Source: Candidatus Eiseniibacteriota bacterium
Lineage (GTDB): Bacteria; Eisenbacteria; RBG-16-71-46; CAIMUX01
Direction of reading: 5' to 3'
Length of the DNA stretch: 64,000 bases
Assembly (NCBI GenBank): GCA_020633975.1
Contig: JACKCR010000009.1
Location: 1-64,000 of the forward strand
Position 1 is the stretch's first letter. Each line of letters opens with the position of its first letter. This document shows positions 43,255 through 52,376 of the stretch, piece by piece. Under the pieces are notes generated by a model that did no database searches, was not told the DNA's origin, and was given only the letters and a program-made list of their open reading frames with translations. A program made the position numbers and the translations under genes.

Positions 43255-43353
43255 CTATCGCACGACCAGAATACGGACGACGGCTTGGTAACGGCCCGAT
43301 CTGACTCGCGCAAAGTAGACGCCGGAGGCGACGTACCTGCCTACGTGTGTATG
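43255..43353 (-). pseudogene. Remnant of a FlgD-like C-terminal sorting domain
   Basis: Thirty-two residues (VGRYVASGVYFARVRSGRY, then VVRILVVR and stop) reproduce the end of the sorting domain found on seven proteins in this window, but an in-frame TAG lies just upstream. No other part of such a protein is recognisable up to the acr3 gene end at 43591. It is the 3' stub of a lost secreted-protein gene. Confidence 0.7.
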
Positions 43354-43590
43354 CTATCAACTCGAGCTAGGCTCGGACAACGACCACCATACTCCGCGCG
43401 GGGTCCGGCGGTGCCTGTCCGAATCCGTCGCGTCCGGCACTGGCGCCTCGGCGACCGCCACACCGAGCGCCAGGGGCATCTACAGTGCGAGGGCCACTAC
43501 CGTGATCGAGCCCTTCGTTCCACGAGTTCTTCGCTTCGTCGCATCCTCTCCTCGCACTCGGATCTTCCTCCCGAGCCGCCTCCGCGATAC

Positions 43591-44790
43591 CTACGCTGAA
43601 ACGCGTTCCCCCCGGAACCACCCCTGCGTCCGTAGACAGATCCGGACGAGCATGAGCATCACCGGCACCTCGATCAGCACTCCCACCACGGTCGCGAGCG
43701 CCGCGCCGGACGAGAGCCCGAACAGCATCACCGCGGTCGCGATCGCGACCTCGAAGTGGTTCGACGCTCCGATCATCGCGGTGGGAGCAGCGTCGCGATA
43801 GGAGAGGCCGAACCACCGGGCGAGTCCGTAGGTGAGCGCGAAGATCAACACCGTCTGTACGAAGAGCGGAACCGCGATCCAGAGGATCGTGAGCGGATTC
43901 GCAAGAATCACCTCGCCCTTGAACGAGAAGAGCAGGACGAGGGTGAGGAGCAAGGCGACGATCGTCACCGGGGTGAGGACGTGGAGGAATCGCTCACGGA
44001 ACCAGGGTTCGCCTTTCGTCGACACGATGAGTCGACGCGACACGTACCCAGCCACGAGGGGGAGCGCGACGTAGACGGCGATCGAGAGGACGAGGGCCTG
44101 CCAGGGGACGGGAAGTCGCCCGACGCCGAGGAGGAATCCGCCGAGCACGCCGTAGAGTACGAGCATGGTGAGCGAGTTGATCGCGACCATCACGAGCGTG
44201 TGTCCGTCGTTGCCACGGGCGAGGTATCCCCACACGAGCACCATCGCCGTGCAGGGAGCGATACCGAGGAGGATGCAGCCCGCGAGGTAGCTCCGCCAGA
44301 GCGGCACCTGGAGCATCGGGATGCCGTCCGACAGGACGACCGTGCCCGCTCCGTACGTCGCGCCAACGGGGAGGTTTAACCCGAGCGGCATCTTCACCAG
44401 GTCCACCGCATCCGCTCCGATGAATCCGCGGAAGAGCACGCCGAGGAAGAGAACGCTGATCGCATACATCGTGAACGGCTTGACCGCCCAGTTGACGAAG
44501 AGGGTCAGTCCGACCGGCTTCACCGTCTTCCCGGCCTGGATCACTTCGCCGAAGTCGATCTTCACCATGATCGGATACATCATGAGGAAGAGACAGACCG
44601 CGATCGGGATGGAGACGACCGGCGCACCGTCCACGACGACGGACATTCCGTCCAGGCTTCGCGCGAATCCCGGAGCGACCTTTCCGAGGAGGATCCCTCC
44701 GCCGATGCAGAGAAGCACCCACACCGTGAGGTACCGCTCGAAGAACCCGAGCCCTTTCGGTTCCTTGGTCACACAGGCTTCGGTTGCCAT
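43591..44790 (-). CDS. acr3: Arsenite efflux permease, ACR3 type
   Basis: The 399-residue protein has ten predicted hydrophobic segments and the ACR3 motifs [34 protein letters not shown] with the essential Cys (residue 180), and [13 protein letters not shown]. It exports arsenite from the cytoplasm. About 45 extra residues between the segments around 115 and 165 make it longer than the usual 350, and shift the Cys from about 129. AAAGGA precedes the ATG at 44790. The matching arsenate reductase lies 4.4 kb upstream on the same strand. Confidence 0.92.
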   Translation of the reverse strand: MATEACVTKEPKGLGFFERYLTVWVLLCIGGGILLGKVAPGFARSLDGMSVVVDGAPVVSIPIAVCLFLMMYPIMVKIDFGEVIQAGKTVKPVGLTLFVNWAVKPFTMYAISVLFLGVLFRGFIGADAVDLVKMPLGLNLPVGATYGAGTVVLSDGIPMLQVPLWRSYLAGCILLGIAPCTAMVLVWGYLARGNDGHTLVMVAINSLTMLVLYGVLGGFLLGVGRLPVPWQALVLSIAVYVALPLVAGYVSRRLIVSTKGEPWFRERFLHVLTPVTIVALLLTLVLLFSFKGEVILANPLTILWIAVPLFVQTVLIFALTYGLARWFGLSYRDAAPTAMIGASNHFEVAIATAVMLFGLSSGAALATVVGVLIEVPVMLMLVRICLRTQGWFRGERVSA

Positions 44791-44964
44791 CCGGTTCCTT
44801 TCATCCCATTGCCGGGCCGCTGTGCTGGACGTCTTCTCCACTCGGCACTCGAGCACCCGCCGAACTGCCGAGTTGGATCGGGATCGTCGAGAAGGTTGGC
44901 GGATACGTCGGGGGAATTCCAGTTCGGAGTCTCAGGAGGGGTTCGGACCGTGGGGACTTGACGA

Positions 44965-44998
44965 CGCCCGCCCGCGGGGAAGGAAGCACGGGCGGGCG
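44965..44998. terminator. GC-rich hairpin after the WD40/FnIII lipoprotein gene
   Basis: Perfect 10-base arms (CGCCCGCCCG and its complement) flank a 14-base loop, 29 bases beyond the stop of the minus-strand gene at 45028. A strong T-run is absent. Confidence 0.5.
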
Positions 44999-45027
44999 CA
45001 TGATCGGGCTACGCGTCCGCCGTACCG

Positions 45028-46587
45028 CTACTCGTAGCTTCGGATCCACACATCCTTTATGTCGTTCCTGGTGACGGTGTATGCGATCCAGTTTCCATCG
45101 GGAGACCATGCTGGTGCGAAGGCGAACTCGTTCGACGTGGTGACCTGAACTGGCGCACCGCCGGTCGCGGGTATGGTCCAAAGTTGACCGACCGTGTCGT
45201 ACGCTGAGTAGACGATGTGCATCCCGTCAGGTGACCAACAGGGGTTGCTGTTGTCTCCGGAGGTCGTCAGCTGTACCGACTCTGTTCCATCTGCGTTCAT
45301 CGTCCAGATGTGGTACCCGTTGGAGTCAAAGCCAACGTATGCGATCTTGCTGCCGTCTGGAGACCATGCCGGTGAGGATGCCTCGCTTCCACTTCCTCCT
45401 GCAAGCCAAGTGGACGATCCTGTTGCGGGATCAACAAGGAAGATCTGCCGGGAACCAGCGAGCTTGTCAGTGTACGCAATCCGTTCGCCATCGGGTGACC
45501 AAGCGACTTCGTGGAATGGGGCTCCGATGAGTTGGACGAGTTCCATCGGTTCTGTATTGGAAGTTAGCTCCTTGATCCAAACGCCATACGGATCGTCGGT
45601 ACTTGCTCGATAATAGAATGCAACCCGCTCGCCGTCCGGGGCGAATGCAGGACCAGCGGACCTCCCAGGAAGGTCCGTCACCTGCTCCACCTCGCTTCCG
45701 TCTGCCGAAAGGAGATACACTTGTTCGTGGCCCATTTCAGCCCAGTCTGCGACGAGAACGAGATGGCTGCCATCGGGCGACCACTTCGGCCAGCCCGCGC
45801 CGAATGGACGCGCGCTGTTCGTAAGTCTGAATACCGTGGGCTCGGCCGGTGTCATGGCACTTGCTACGTTTGACAGCGGCGAGGCGTTTGAGAGCTCATC
45901 TGCAGAGGTCAGGGCGAAGTAGTAAGTCGCCCCCGCATCCAGTTCGCCTACCACGAGTGATTGCTCCATCCCCGGTTCTCCGGGAGTTGGGGCGTCAACC
46001 ACTGCGGTTGCGCTTGGCCACGTGTCGATCGTGATTGGTTCGGTACTCAGCCGGATATCGTAGGAAACCACGTCACTAACCTGCCCCGCGTCCTGAGGGG
46101 CTGTCCAGGTGAGCACGATGCTGTGTTCGGCGCGGCCCGCCACGGCCAGGTCATCGACCGGCTCAGGCCCGGTAGCATCAAGGGTGGTCGAGACGACATT
46201 GGAGACCGCAGACCAGTCGCCGACCTCATTCGATGATCGGAGGGCGAAGAACCACTTCTGCTCCGGGAGATCGTGTGCAGTCACTGTCTCGCGGGTACCA
46301 GGAGCACCTGGACTTGGTACAGGAACCACCTGAGTGGCTTCGTCCCATGTGGACTCCTCAGGAGGGTCGGCCGATCGACGAACATCATAGAGGACCGCAG
46401 CGCCGCCGTTGTCGTGAAGGCCAGGCGCGGTCCATGTGAGCGACACGGACGACTCCCCAGATACTTGGCTGGCACGCAGGTCCGCAACTCGGGCGGGTGG
46501 GTCAGGGGCCGGTGTCGTCGTGCTGGGCGAAGAACATCCAGCAAACGCGATCGTGCCAACGAACAATGCAATCCAAGGGGTTCGCAT
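45028..46587 (-). CDS. Lipoprotein with two FnIII domains and a TolB-like WD40 propeller
   Basis: The 519-residue protein has a lipobox (FAGCSS). Two fibronectin type III domains follow (PPARVADLRASQVS..., GPEPVDDLAVAGR...), then a six-bladed PD40/TolB propeller with repeated WSPDGxxIAYxS motifs. It is probably anchored on the outer face of a membrane and binds protein or glycan. GGAGG precedes the ATG. It is a paralogue of the divergent gene at 47548, with the Hint-domain gene between them. Confidence 0.85.
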   Translation of the reverse strand: MRTPWIALFVGTIAFAGCSSPSTTTPAPDPPARVADLRASQVSGESSVSLTWTAPGLHDNGGAAVLYDVRRSADPPEESTWDEATQVVPVPSPGAPGTRETVTAHDLPEQKWFFALRSSNEVGDWSAVSNVVSTTLDATGPEPVDDLAVAGRAEHSIVLTWTAPQDAGQVSDVVSYDIRLSTEPITIDTWPSATAVVDAPTPGEPGMEQSLVVGELDAGATYYFALTSADELSNASPLSNVASAMTPAEPTVFRLTNSARPFGAGWPKWSPDGSHLVLVADWAEMGHEQVYLLSADGSEVEQVTDLPGRSAGPAFAPDGERVAFYYRASTDDPYGVWIKELTSNTEPMELVQLIGAPFHEVAWSPDGERIAYTDKLAGSRQIFLVDPATGSSTWLAGGSGSEASSPAWSPDGSKIAYVGFDSNGYHIWTMNADGTESVQLTTSGDNSNPCWSPDGMHIVYSAYDTVGQLWTIPATGGAPVQVTTSNEFAFAPAWSPDGNWIAYTVTRNDIKDVWIRSYE

Positions 46588-46649
46588 CCGGCCTCCATCC
46601 CTCCGTAAACGGTCAGTCCCTTTCCGTTGCCACCGACACCTTCACCCCT

Positions 46650-47321
46650 TTACGGCCCTTGCCCCTCGTCCGGGGAGTAGATCGTATAGAAGTTCTTGTT
46701 GTGTGCGACGATACCGTCGGCGATGTACGTACTCGAGGAGACGTTCATATTGTAAACCGTAACCTTCTGGAAGACCTCCTCGATCGAGCGAATTGGGACC
46801 GCATTGCCATCCGAGTCCGTCAAGGTGTCGCCAGCCTGCAGGCTCGCGACGTCCACCCAATCACCCTTGCTGAGTACGGGCTGGGTTCCTGTGGCATATA
46901 TCTTGCGGTTGATCACGAAGTATGAGTCCACCTCTCGAGGGGCGACGACCACTTCAACTCTCGAGGGTACCGCGGCGGACGTCGAGGCATCATACCCCTC
47001 GAGCACGTCACCGACGGCAATGTCCTCGATCGCCTTGGTCGACCCGTCGGCCATCTGAATCTGAGTGCCCGCGAGGAAGCAGCTGTGACCTCCACCGAGG
47101 CTGCAATCGCAGGCCATGGTCTCCGACGGGGCACAATCGCTCCAAGCGCAGTAGAAGGTCGCGATTCCACTCCCACAGAGGGTGACCCACACAACGTGCC
47201 CACCGTGGCAATCGCCGTCACTGAAACACTCGATTTCAGAGCAGTTGGGCACAGCCATGCTCGCTCCAGCGAGTGCAAATAGAAAGAGCAAGGCCCAAAC
47301 TCCTGGTAGTGTCCTCTGCAT
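46650..47321 (-). CDS. Secreted Hint-domain protein (intein/hedgehog-like)
   Basis: The 223-residue protein has a signal peptide ending GASMA and a Cys-rich N-terminal part (about 60 residues, ten Cys). A complete Hint domain follows, from CFLAGTQIQMADGSTKAIED to TYIADGIVAHNK. The first Cys and the final His-Asn are the residues used for self-splicing or cleavage in inteins and bacterial intein-like domains. Autoprocessing outside the cytoplasm is plausible and would release the Cys-rich part. GGGAGG lies seven bases before the ATG at 47321. Confidence 0.85.
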   Translation of the reverse strand: MQRTLPGVWALLFLFALAGASMAVPNCSEIECFSDGDCHGGHVVWVTLCGSGIATFYCAWSDCAPSETMACDCSLGGGHSCFLAGTQIQMADGSTKAIEDIAVGDVLEGYDASTSAAVPSRVEVVVAPREVDSYFVINRKIYATGTQPVLSKGDWVDVASLQAGDTLTDSDGNAVPIRSIEEVFQKVTVYNMNVSSSTYIADGIVAHNKNFYTIYSPDEGQGP

Positions 47322-47547
47322 GGACACACCTCCCTTCGGAATGCGTACAAGAGGTACAATGCCGCGAGGGTCACGGCAAGGCTACGATACACACGGTGAC
47401 TCCCTTTGTGTTGTACATGTTCTTGTGTCCAACCATGTTGACTTCCAGAGTGTGGATGGTGGCTCGAGTAGCCAACCACCGCTGAGCGAGGGGCGGGGTG
47501 GCGACCTCGCCCGCTCGTCCTGCCCCATCATCCAATGGAGGGAAGTG

Positions 47548-49182
47548 GTGAGTCACGACAGTCCTGTTCGGGGTAACCAATCGCTGCTCGCCCGGAGCGT
47601 CTTCTGGGTACTGAGCTTCGGGGTCATGGCGACGATGGGCTGCAGCGACGACAAGTCGGTCGACGCGGGTGACGTGACCCCACCGGATCGCGTGGCCGAT
47701 CTCGTCGCCACGGTGATCGAGCCGGACTCCGCCGCATTGTCGTGGTCCGCACCCGGTGACAACGGCCTGGATGGGCGGGCATCTTACTTCGAGCTTCGCA
47801 GATCGGGCTCGCCGATCGATGACTCGACCTGGGAAGCCGCGACTCTCGTCCGGACCGGCCTGCCTAAGGCTCCCGGTCAGCGAGACACGGTGGTCATCGG
47901 AGGCCTCAACGTGGGGGAATCGTTCTTTCGACTCCGTGTCGCGGATGAGGTCCCGAACTGGTCGCCACTCTCGAATCAAGTCTCCGCCCTCATCGAAGAG
48001 CCACCCGTGCCGTTGCCTGTAGCGGACCTACGGATCGCCACGGTCACCGAGTCCATCGTGGAGCTGGCTTGGACTGCGCCGGAGATCATTGGACAGCACG
48101 GAACCTATGACCTTCGGTACTCGTCGGCTCCTCTCACTGAGGAAACCTGGACCGCGGCGGAGCCTGTTGACGGTCTGCCGACCCCGGCGACTCCTGGTTC
48201 GGAGGAGCGTTTCGTCATCAACGACTTGGATTCCGGAAGCGACTACTACTTCGGAATGAAAGTCGCAAGCGGATCCGAAGGGTCGTCCGACCTCTCGAAC
48301 ACGGTGGGTGTGACGCTCCTCGAGGTCAGGCGCCTCACGACGAGTACACACCGGATCGGCGCAAACAACCCGGAGTGGTCTCCAGATGGAACGCGAATCG
48401 TGATGGAGGCCGACTTCCACACCTCGGAGGGAGGATTCCCAACCATATTCACGGTTCCGTCTGGTGGAGGAGAGCCGGTCCGGTTCACGTCGGTACCGTT
48501 CGCATTGTCTCCATCGTGGTCTTCCCTGAGCGATGAAATTGCGTTCACATCCGAAGCCGACGGAGGTCCGATTGGCAGGATCCGAGAGCTCTCCGTGGTC
48601 GATGCCTATCCAGCGGCCACGCCGCGGGTCGTAGTGAACCATGACCCGTACCACATTGGGGATGTCGTGTGGTCCCCGGACGGACGCGAGATCGCATACG
48701 AAGTACTGATCGATCGCTTCCCCCGCAGCGCGGAGCTCTGGGTACTCGATGTGGCTACTGCGGAACGGCGGCGAGTCGTGGAGGCGACGCGGAACCCGAT
48801 ATTCGCGAGTTGGTCGCCTGAGAGTGATCGCCTGATCTACTCGGCATCCGACGGGTCGGCACAGGACCTCTGGACTCTGGACCTGGGCTCTGGCGTGGAA
48901 GAGCGCGTCACGGACACTCCATCGATCAACGAAGTGTTCCCAGCTTGGTCTCCGGATGGCCGACGGATCGCGTTTGCGTCCGATGAAGCCGGGACCATCG
49001 ACATCTGGATCATGGATGCCACCGGGGCCAACCGGATCCGGGTCACCACAGCGCCTGACATCGAGAACTATCCAAACTGGTCCCCGGACGGAAACGAACT
49101 CGTCTATGTGATCCGCGAGAATGGGATCCGGGATCTCTGGGTGACCACGATACCTCAGATCTCCGTTGGCTCGAGCCGATAG
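47548..49182 (+). CDS. Lipoprotein with FnIII domains and WD40 propeller (paralogue)
   Basis: The 544-residue protein has a signal peptide with lipobox MGCS. Two FnIII domains (PPDRVADLVATVI..., PLPVADLRIATV...) and a TolB-type propeller (WSPDGTRIVME, WSPDGREIAYE, WSPDGRRIAFAS) follow. GTG at 47548 is chosen for its distance from GGAGGGA; GTG at 47545 is too close. It shares its architecture with the gene at 45028 and is transcribed away from the Hint-domain gene. An extracytoplasmic binding role is likely. Confidence 0.82.
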   Translation: MSHDSPVRGNQSLLARSVFWVLSFGVMATMGCSDDKSVDAGDVTPPDRVADLVATVIEPDSAALSWSAPGDNGLDGRASYFELRRSGSPIDDSTWEAATLVRTGLPKAPGQRDTVVIGGLNVGESFFRLRVADEVPNWSPLSNQVSALIEEPPVPLPVADLRIATVTESIVELAWTAPEIIGQHGTYDLRYSSAPLTEETWTAAEPVDGLPTPATPGSEERFVINDLDSGSDYYFGMKVASGSEGSSDLSNTVGVTLLEVRRLTTSTHRIGANNPEWSPDGTRIVMEADFHTSEGGFPTIFTVPSGGGEPVRFTSVPFALSPSWSSLSDEIAFTSEADGGPIGRIRELSVVDAYPAATPRVVVNHDPYHIGDVVWSPDGREIAYEVLIDRFPRSAELWVLDVATAERRRVVEATRNPIFASWSPESDRLIYSASDGSAQDLWTLDLGSGVEERVTDTPSINEVFPAWSPDGRRIAFASDEAGTIDIWIMDATGANRIRVTTAPDIENYPNWSPDGNELVYVIRENGIRDLWVTTIPQISVGSSR

Positions 49183-49216
49183 GCAGGGTGTTGCCGCGGG
49201 TTCCGGGTGCTCTGCT

Positions 49217-49666
49217 CTAGCTCTGGCCCTTTCCCAGAACCCGCTCCGGCAACGTCTCGACGAATCTCCGAATCTCGTCCCGCACCCGCCGATAGGGTTC
49301 GAGAATCTCTTCCTCGTTCGTCGCTCCCCGAGCGAGCGTCGGAGGATCGTCGAACCCGTGATGGATCACCTTTGCGCGCCCCGGGAACAGCGGGCAGGAT
49401 TCGTGAGCATGGGCACAGACCGTCACCACCAGATCGAACGGGACGTCCGCGAGTTCGTCGACGTGCTTCGACCTCTGCCCGGAGATGTCGACACCGGCTT
49501 CCTGCATGACACGGACGGCGTATGGATTCAGTCCGTGCGTCTCGATCCCGGCGGAGTAGGCATCGATCGCGCCGCCCTCGTGGGCACCCCAGAGATGCCG
49601 TGCCCACCCCTCTGCCATCTGGCTGCGACAGGAGTTGCCGGTGCAGAGGAAGAGCACCTTCACCAT
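49217..49666 (-). CDS. arsC: Thioredoxin-coupled arsenate reductase
   Basis: The 149-residue protein has the LMW phosphatase-like loop CTGNSCR (Cys8, Cys13, Arg14) and Cys84 and Cys91, the redox pair of the Staphylococcus pI258 ArsC type, with identical spacing of seven. It reduces arsenate to arsenite using thioredoxin. The Met at 49666 begins the conserved strand. It works with the Acr3 permease, but the two genes are separated by three secreted-protein genes. No ArsR repressor was found in the window. Confidence 0.92.
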   Translation of the reverse strand: MVKVLFLCTGNSCRSQMAEGWARHLWGAHEGGAIDAYSAGIETHGLNPYAVRVMQEAGVDISGQRSKHVDELADVPFDLVVTVCAHAHESCPLFPGRAKVIHHGFDDPPTLARGATNEEEILEPYRRVRDEIRRFVETLPERVLGKGQS

Positions 49667-49682
49667 GGTCCGCGTGTCGCCG

Positions 49683-49796
49683 TCACTCGTGGCCGCTGGC
49701 ATCCCACTCTCCCCAACGCCGAACGATCCGGCCGTCTTCGATCTGCACGATCTCGATCCAGCGGCGCGTGATCGATTCGAGTTCTGCTCGTGTCAT
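49683..49796 (-). pseudogene. Short frame resembling the C-terminus of an NTF2-like protein
   Basis: Thirty-seven residues (WIEIVQIEDGRIVRRWGEWD) resemble the last strands of SnoaL/NTF2 proteins such as that at 20573 ([14 protein letters not shown]). It starts eight bases after the MetX-homoserine dehydrogenase stop and ends 16 bases before arsC. No Shine-Dalgarno sequence is visible. It is probably a remnant. Confidence 0.35.
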
Positions 49797-49804
49797 CGAT
49801 CGAG

Positions 49805-52186
49805 TCATCGATCCCGCCGTGAGGAAAAGACCCACGAGTCGAGGAGTGGGATGGCTCCGGTCGACACCGCATCGACGACCCGAACGTCGTCACCCTCGCG
49901 CCCGAGGTACCGAAGGAACCGCGGCGCGTGGAGAGCGGCTGCCGAGTACGGATAGCGACCGGTCCAGCTCTTCTCGGGATCGCAGAGGCCGACGAGGTCT
50001 CCGAGCACCGCGCTCGCGACCGGCATATCGCCCGCTCCGCGCCCGAGGAAGACGAGTTCTCCGCTGCGGTCTCCTTCGATGACGAGGACGTGGCCGTCGG
50101 CTGCGGTACCGCCAAGGTGTCCGTCCTTGGGAACGGCGACGGGCAGGACGCCCGCACACCATGCACGGCGTCGGTCCGCCTCTGCACCTGTGCCCACACC
50201 ATCGGTAGCGTCATCCGCATAGAGCGCGACGAGACGGATCCGGTAGCCGAACTCCGGTGCGCGCCGCACGAGTTCCGGATCGACGCCGTCGACGCCTCTC
50301 ACCTCGAGGAGTCCGGGCTGGATCCGCTCGTGGCGCGCACTCGCGACCAAGATGGCGAGCTTCTGCGCGGCGTCCCAACCGGTCACGTCGAGTGTGGGAT
50401 CGGGCTCCGTCCATCCGCGTGCGGTCACCGCGTCCACGGCTTCCTCGTAGCTCTTCCCCGCCTCGATCTCGGTGAGGATCCCGTTGCTCGCGATGGAGAG
50501 ACACGCCTGCATGCCGAGCACGCGCTCGCGTCCGAGCGGACGCTCCACCGAGTAGAGCAGTGGCCATCCGGCCGCGATCGCGTTGTGGTAGGCGAGCCGC
50601 GCTCCGCGTTCCAGCGCCATCCGCTCGAGCTCGGAACCGTGGGCATAGACGAGCGCCTTGTTCGGAGTGACGGCCGAGACTCCACGTCCCAGCGCGCTTG
50701 CGACGACGTCTCTCGATCCCGGCCCTCTCGTGAGGTCGACGAGCACGTCGATGTCACTCGACGACGCGAGCGTCTCGGCCGGGACGCGCTCGAGCCCTTC
50801 GAACTCCGTCGGAAGCTCCTTTGTCTCGTCCTTCTCCGCGAACGCGGTCGCTTCGACACGAAGGCCCGACTCCCGTGCGAGCCGCTCGCGATCCGTCTCG
50901 AGGAGGCGGAGGAGACGGGTCGCCACCTGTCCGGCACCGAGGATGCCGATCCGCACCGTGCGCAGATCGGGCAGCGCGGCGGGAAGGAACTGCGTCGTGC
51001 GGGCCCGTTCCGTTCCGAGGATCTCGGTGAGCTGCTCTGTTTCGAGAAGGAACGCGTCGTGCCCGTGAGGCGAGCGGATCTCTGCGTAGCGCGCGCTCTT
51101 CCCGAGGTGGCCGAGCATGTCGACGCCGAGGCGCACTTCGGCCGGGGTGTAGAGCTGGTCGCTGCTGATTCCGACGGCGAGGACGTCGCACGACACTTCG
51201 TCCATCGCGGTGAGGAGTCCGCCGCGTCCTTCGCCGACGTCATGGAGATCCATGGCGCGACTGAAGAGGATGTAGGTGTAGGGATCGAACCGTTTGACGA
51301 TCCGCTTCCCATGGTGACGGAGCCAGGACTCGACGTTGTACATCCCGCGCTTGCCGAGCGTACTCCCCGGCTTCTGGAACCACTCGCGACCGAACTTCTC
51401 TTCCATCCCGACCGGTGACCGGTAGCTCAGCATCCCGACACCGCGCGCGATCATCTGTCCCGCAGTCGCAGCGAGCGCGTCCCCGGAGAGGTCGAGTTCG
51501 ATGCCGCGTCGCTGGAGCCAGTTGAGCCCGATCTGGTACGCGGTCGTCCGGAGCGGAGCGGCGATGGCGACGGACTGCTCGAGGAAGTCGCCTCCTTCGA
51601 CGGCCCACTCCCACGCCACCATCGCACCCATGGACGGCCCGATCACCCGGTGCAGTCGACGGATGCCGAGTTGCCCGACGAAGAGCCGCTGCACCCGCAT
51701 CATGTCGCGCGTGGTGAGGAGCGGGAAGTCATCGAGGTACGGTGCGGCGCCCTCGGCGGCGCGCACGGCGTCAGCGGCCGTGGCGGCGTCAGCGACACCC
51801 ACACTGTCCGAGCTGTCCGCAACGTCCCTCGGAAACCGCGGCCCCGTCGTCCCGTAACATCCACCGATCAGGTTGGGGCAGACGACGAAGTACCGATCGG
51901 TGTCGATGACGCGGCCGGGACCGACGAGTGCGTCCCACCAGCCGTCCGGCTGCTCCCAGTGGATTCCCGCGGCGTGGGGATCGCTCGCGAGCGGGTGGAC
52001 CAGGAGAATCGCGTTGTCTCCGTCCGGAGACAGCTTCCCCCAACTCTCGTACGCGACCTGGATCCGCGTGAAGTGGCCGCCGTGCACGGTCTCGAACCCG
52101 TTCGGCAATGCGAGATCGAGGGTCTCCGCGAGCTGGACGGAGGGGGAGGGCCACCAGAGCTCCCTGTATTCGTTGCGATCGGTCAT
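49805..52186 (-). CDS. Bifunctional homoserine O-acetyltransferase/homoserine dehydrogenase fusion
   Basis: The 793-residue protein joins two enzymes. Residues 1-395 are MetX: nucleophile Ser185 in GPSMGAM, Asp343 in ISSDQLYTP and His376 in SPHGHDAF. From about 410 there is a homoserine dehydrogenase: Rossmann motif GILGAGQVATRLL, TPNKALV, and the substrate loop SNGILTEIEAGKSYEEAV...DPTLDVTGWDAAQKL. Together they would convert aspartate semialdehyde to homoserine and then O-acetylhomoserine for methionine. No ACT domain is evident. An Ala/Asp-rich insert (122-150) lies in MetX. Confidence 0.92.
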   Translation of the reverse strand: MTDRNEYRELWWPSPSVQLAETLDLALPNGFETVHGGHFTRIQVAYESWGKLSPDGDNAILLVHPLASDPHAAGIHWEQPDGWWDALVGPGRVIDTDRYFVVCPNLIGGCYGTTGPRFPRDVADSSDSVGVADAATAADAVRAAEGAAPYLDDFPLLTTRDMMRVQRLFVGQLGIRRLHRVIGPSMGAMVAWEWAVEGGDFLEQSVAIAAPLRTTAYQIGLNWLQRRGIELDLSGDALAATAGQMIARGVGMLSYRSPVGMEEKFGREWFQKPGSTLGKRGMYNVESWLRHHGKRIVKRFDPYTYILFSRAMDLHDVGEGRGGLLTAMDEVSCDVLAVGISSDQLYTPAEVRLGVDMLGHLGKSARYAEIRSPHGHDAFLLETEQLTEILGTERARTTQFLPAALPDLRTVRIGILGAGQVATRLLRLLETDRERLARESGLRVEATAFAEKDETKELPTEFEGLERVPAETLASSSDIDVLVDLTRGPGSRDVVASALGRGVSAVTPNKALVYAHGSELERMALERGARLAYHNAIAAGWPLLYSVERPLGRERVLGMQACLSIASNGILTEIEAGKSYEEAVDAVTARGWTEPDPTLDVTGWDAAQKLAILVASARHERIQPGLLEVRGVDGVDPELVRRAPEFGYRIRLVALYADDATDGVGTGAEADRRRAWCAGVLPVAVPKDGHLGGTAADGHVLVIEGDRSGELVFLGRGAGDMPVASAVLGDLVGLCDPEKSWTGRYPYSAAALHAPRFLRYLGREGDDVRVVDAVSTGAIPLLDSWVFSSRRDR

Positions 52187-52218
52187 GGAGGGATTCTTCG
52201 GGGCGGAAGGGACTCGGT

Positions 52219-52294
52219 CAAGTCGAGACGCGCGGTTCGGGCTCGGTGCGGCCCAGAAGGGCTGGTCACGTCGTGTCCAAGTCGAGACGCGCGG
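52219..52294. repeat. Two copies of a 17-base direct repeat in a divergent promoter region
   Basis: CAAGTCGAGACGCGCGG occurs at 52219-52235 and 52278-52294. The following bases are also similar, so a unit of about 59 bases is tandemly duplicated between the MetX fusion gene and the SprT-like gene. Its role is unknown. Confidence 0.6.
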
Positions 52295-52376
52295 CCCGGA
52301 CTCGGTTGGCCCAAGACCAAGGGTCCGCCTTCGATCAAGCCTGTTTCGTACGTTCCCGCTCGGCTACGTTCCCGCC

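Noticed and set aside
49928-51418. 496-residue plus-strand frame across the MetX fusion gene
   Set aside because: The fused enzyme on the minus strand retains all catalytic residues; the plus-strand frame is Arg/Glu-rich shadow.
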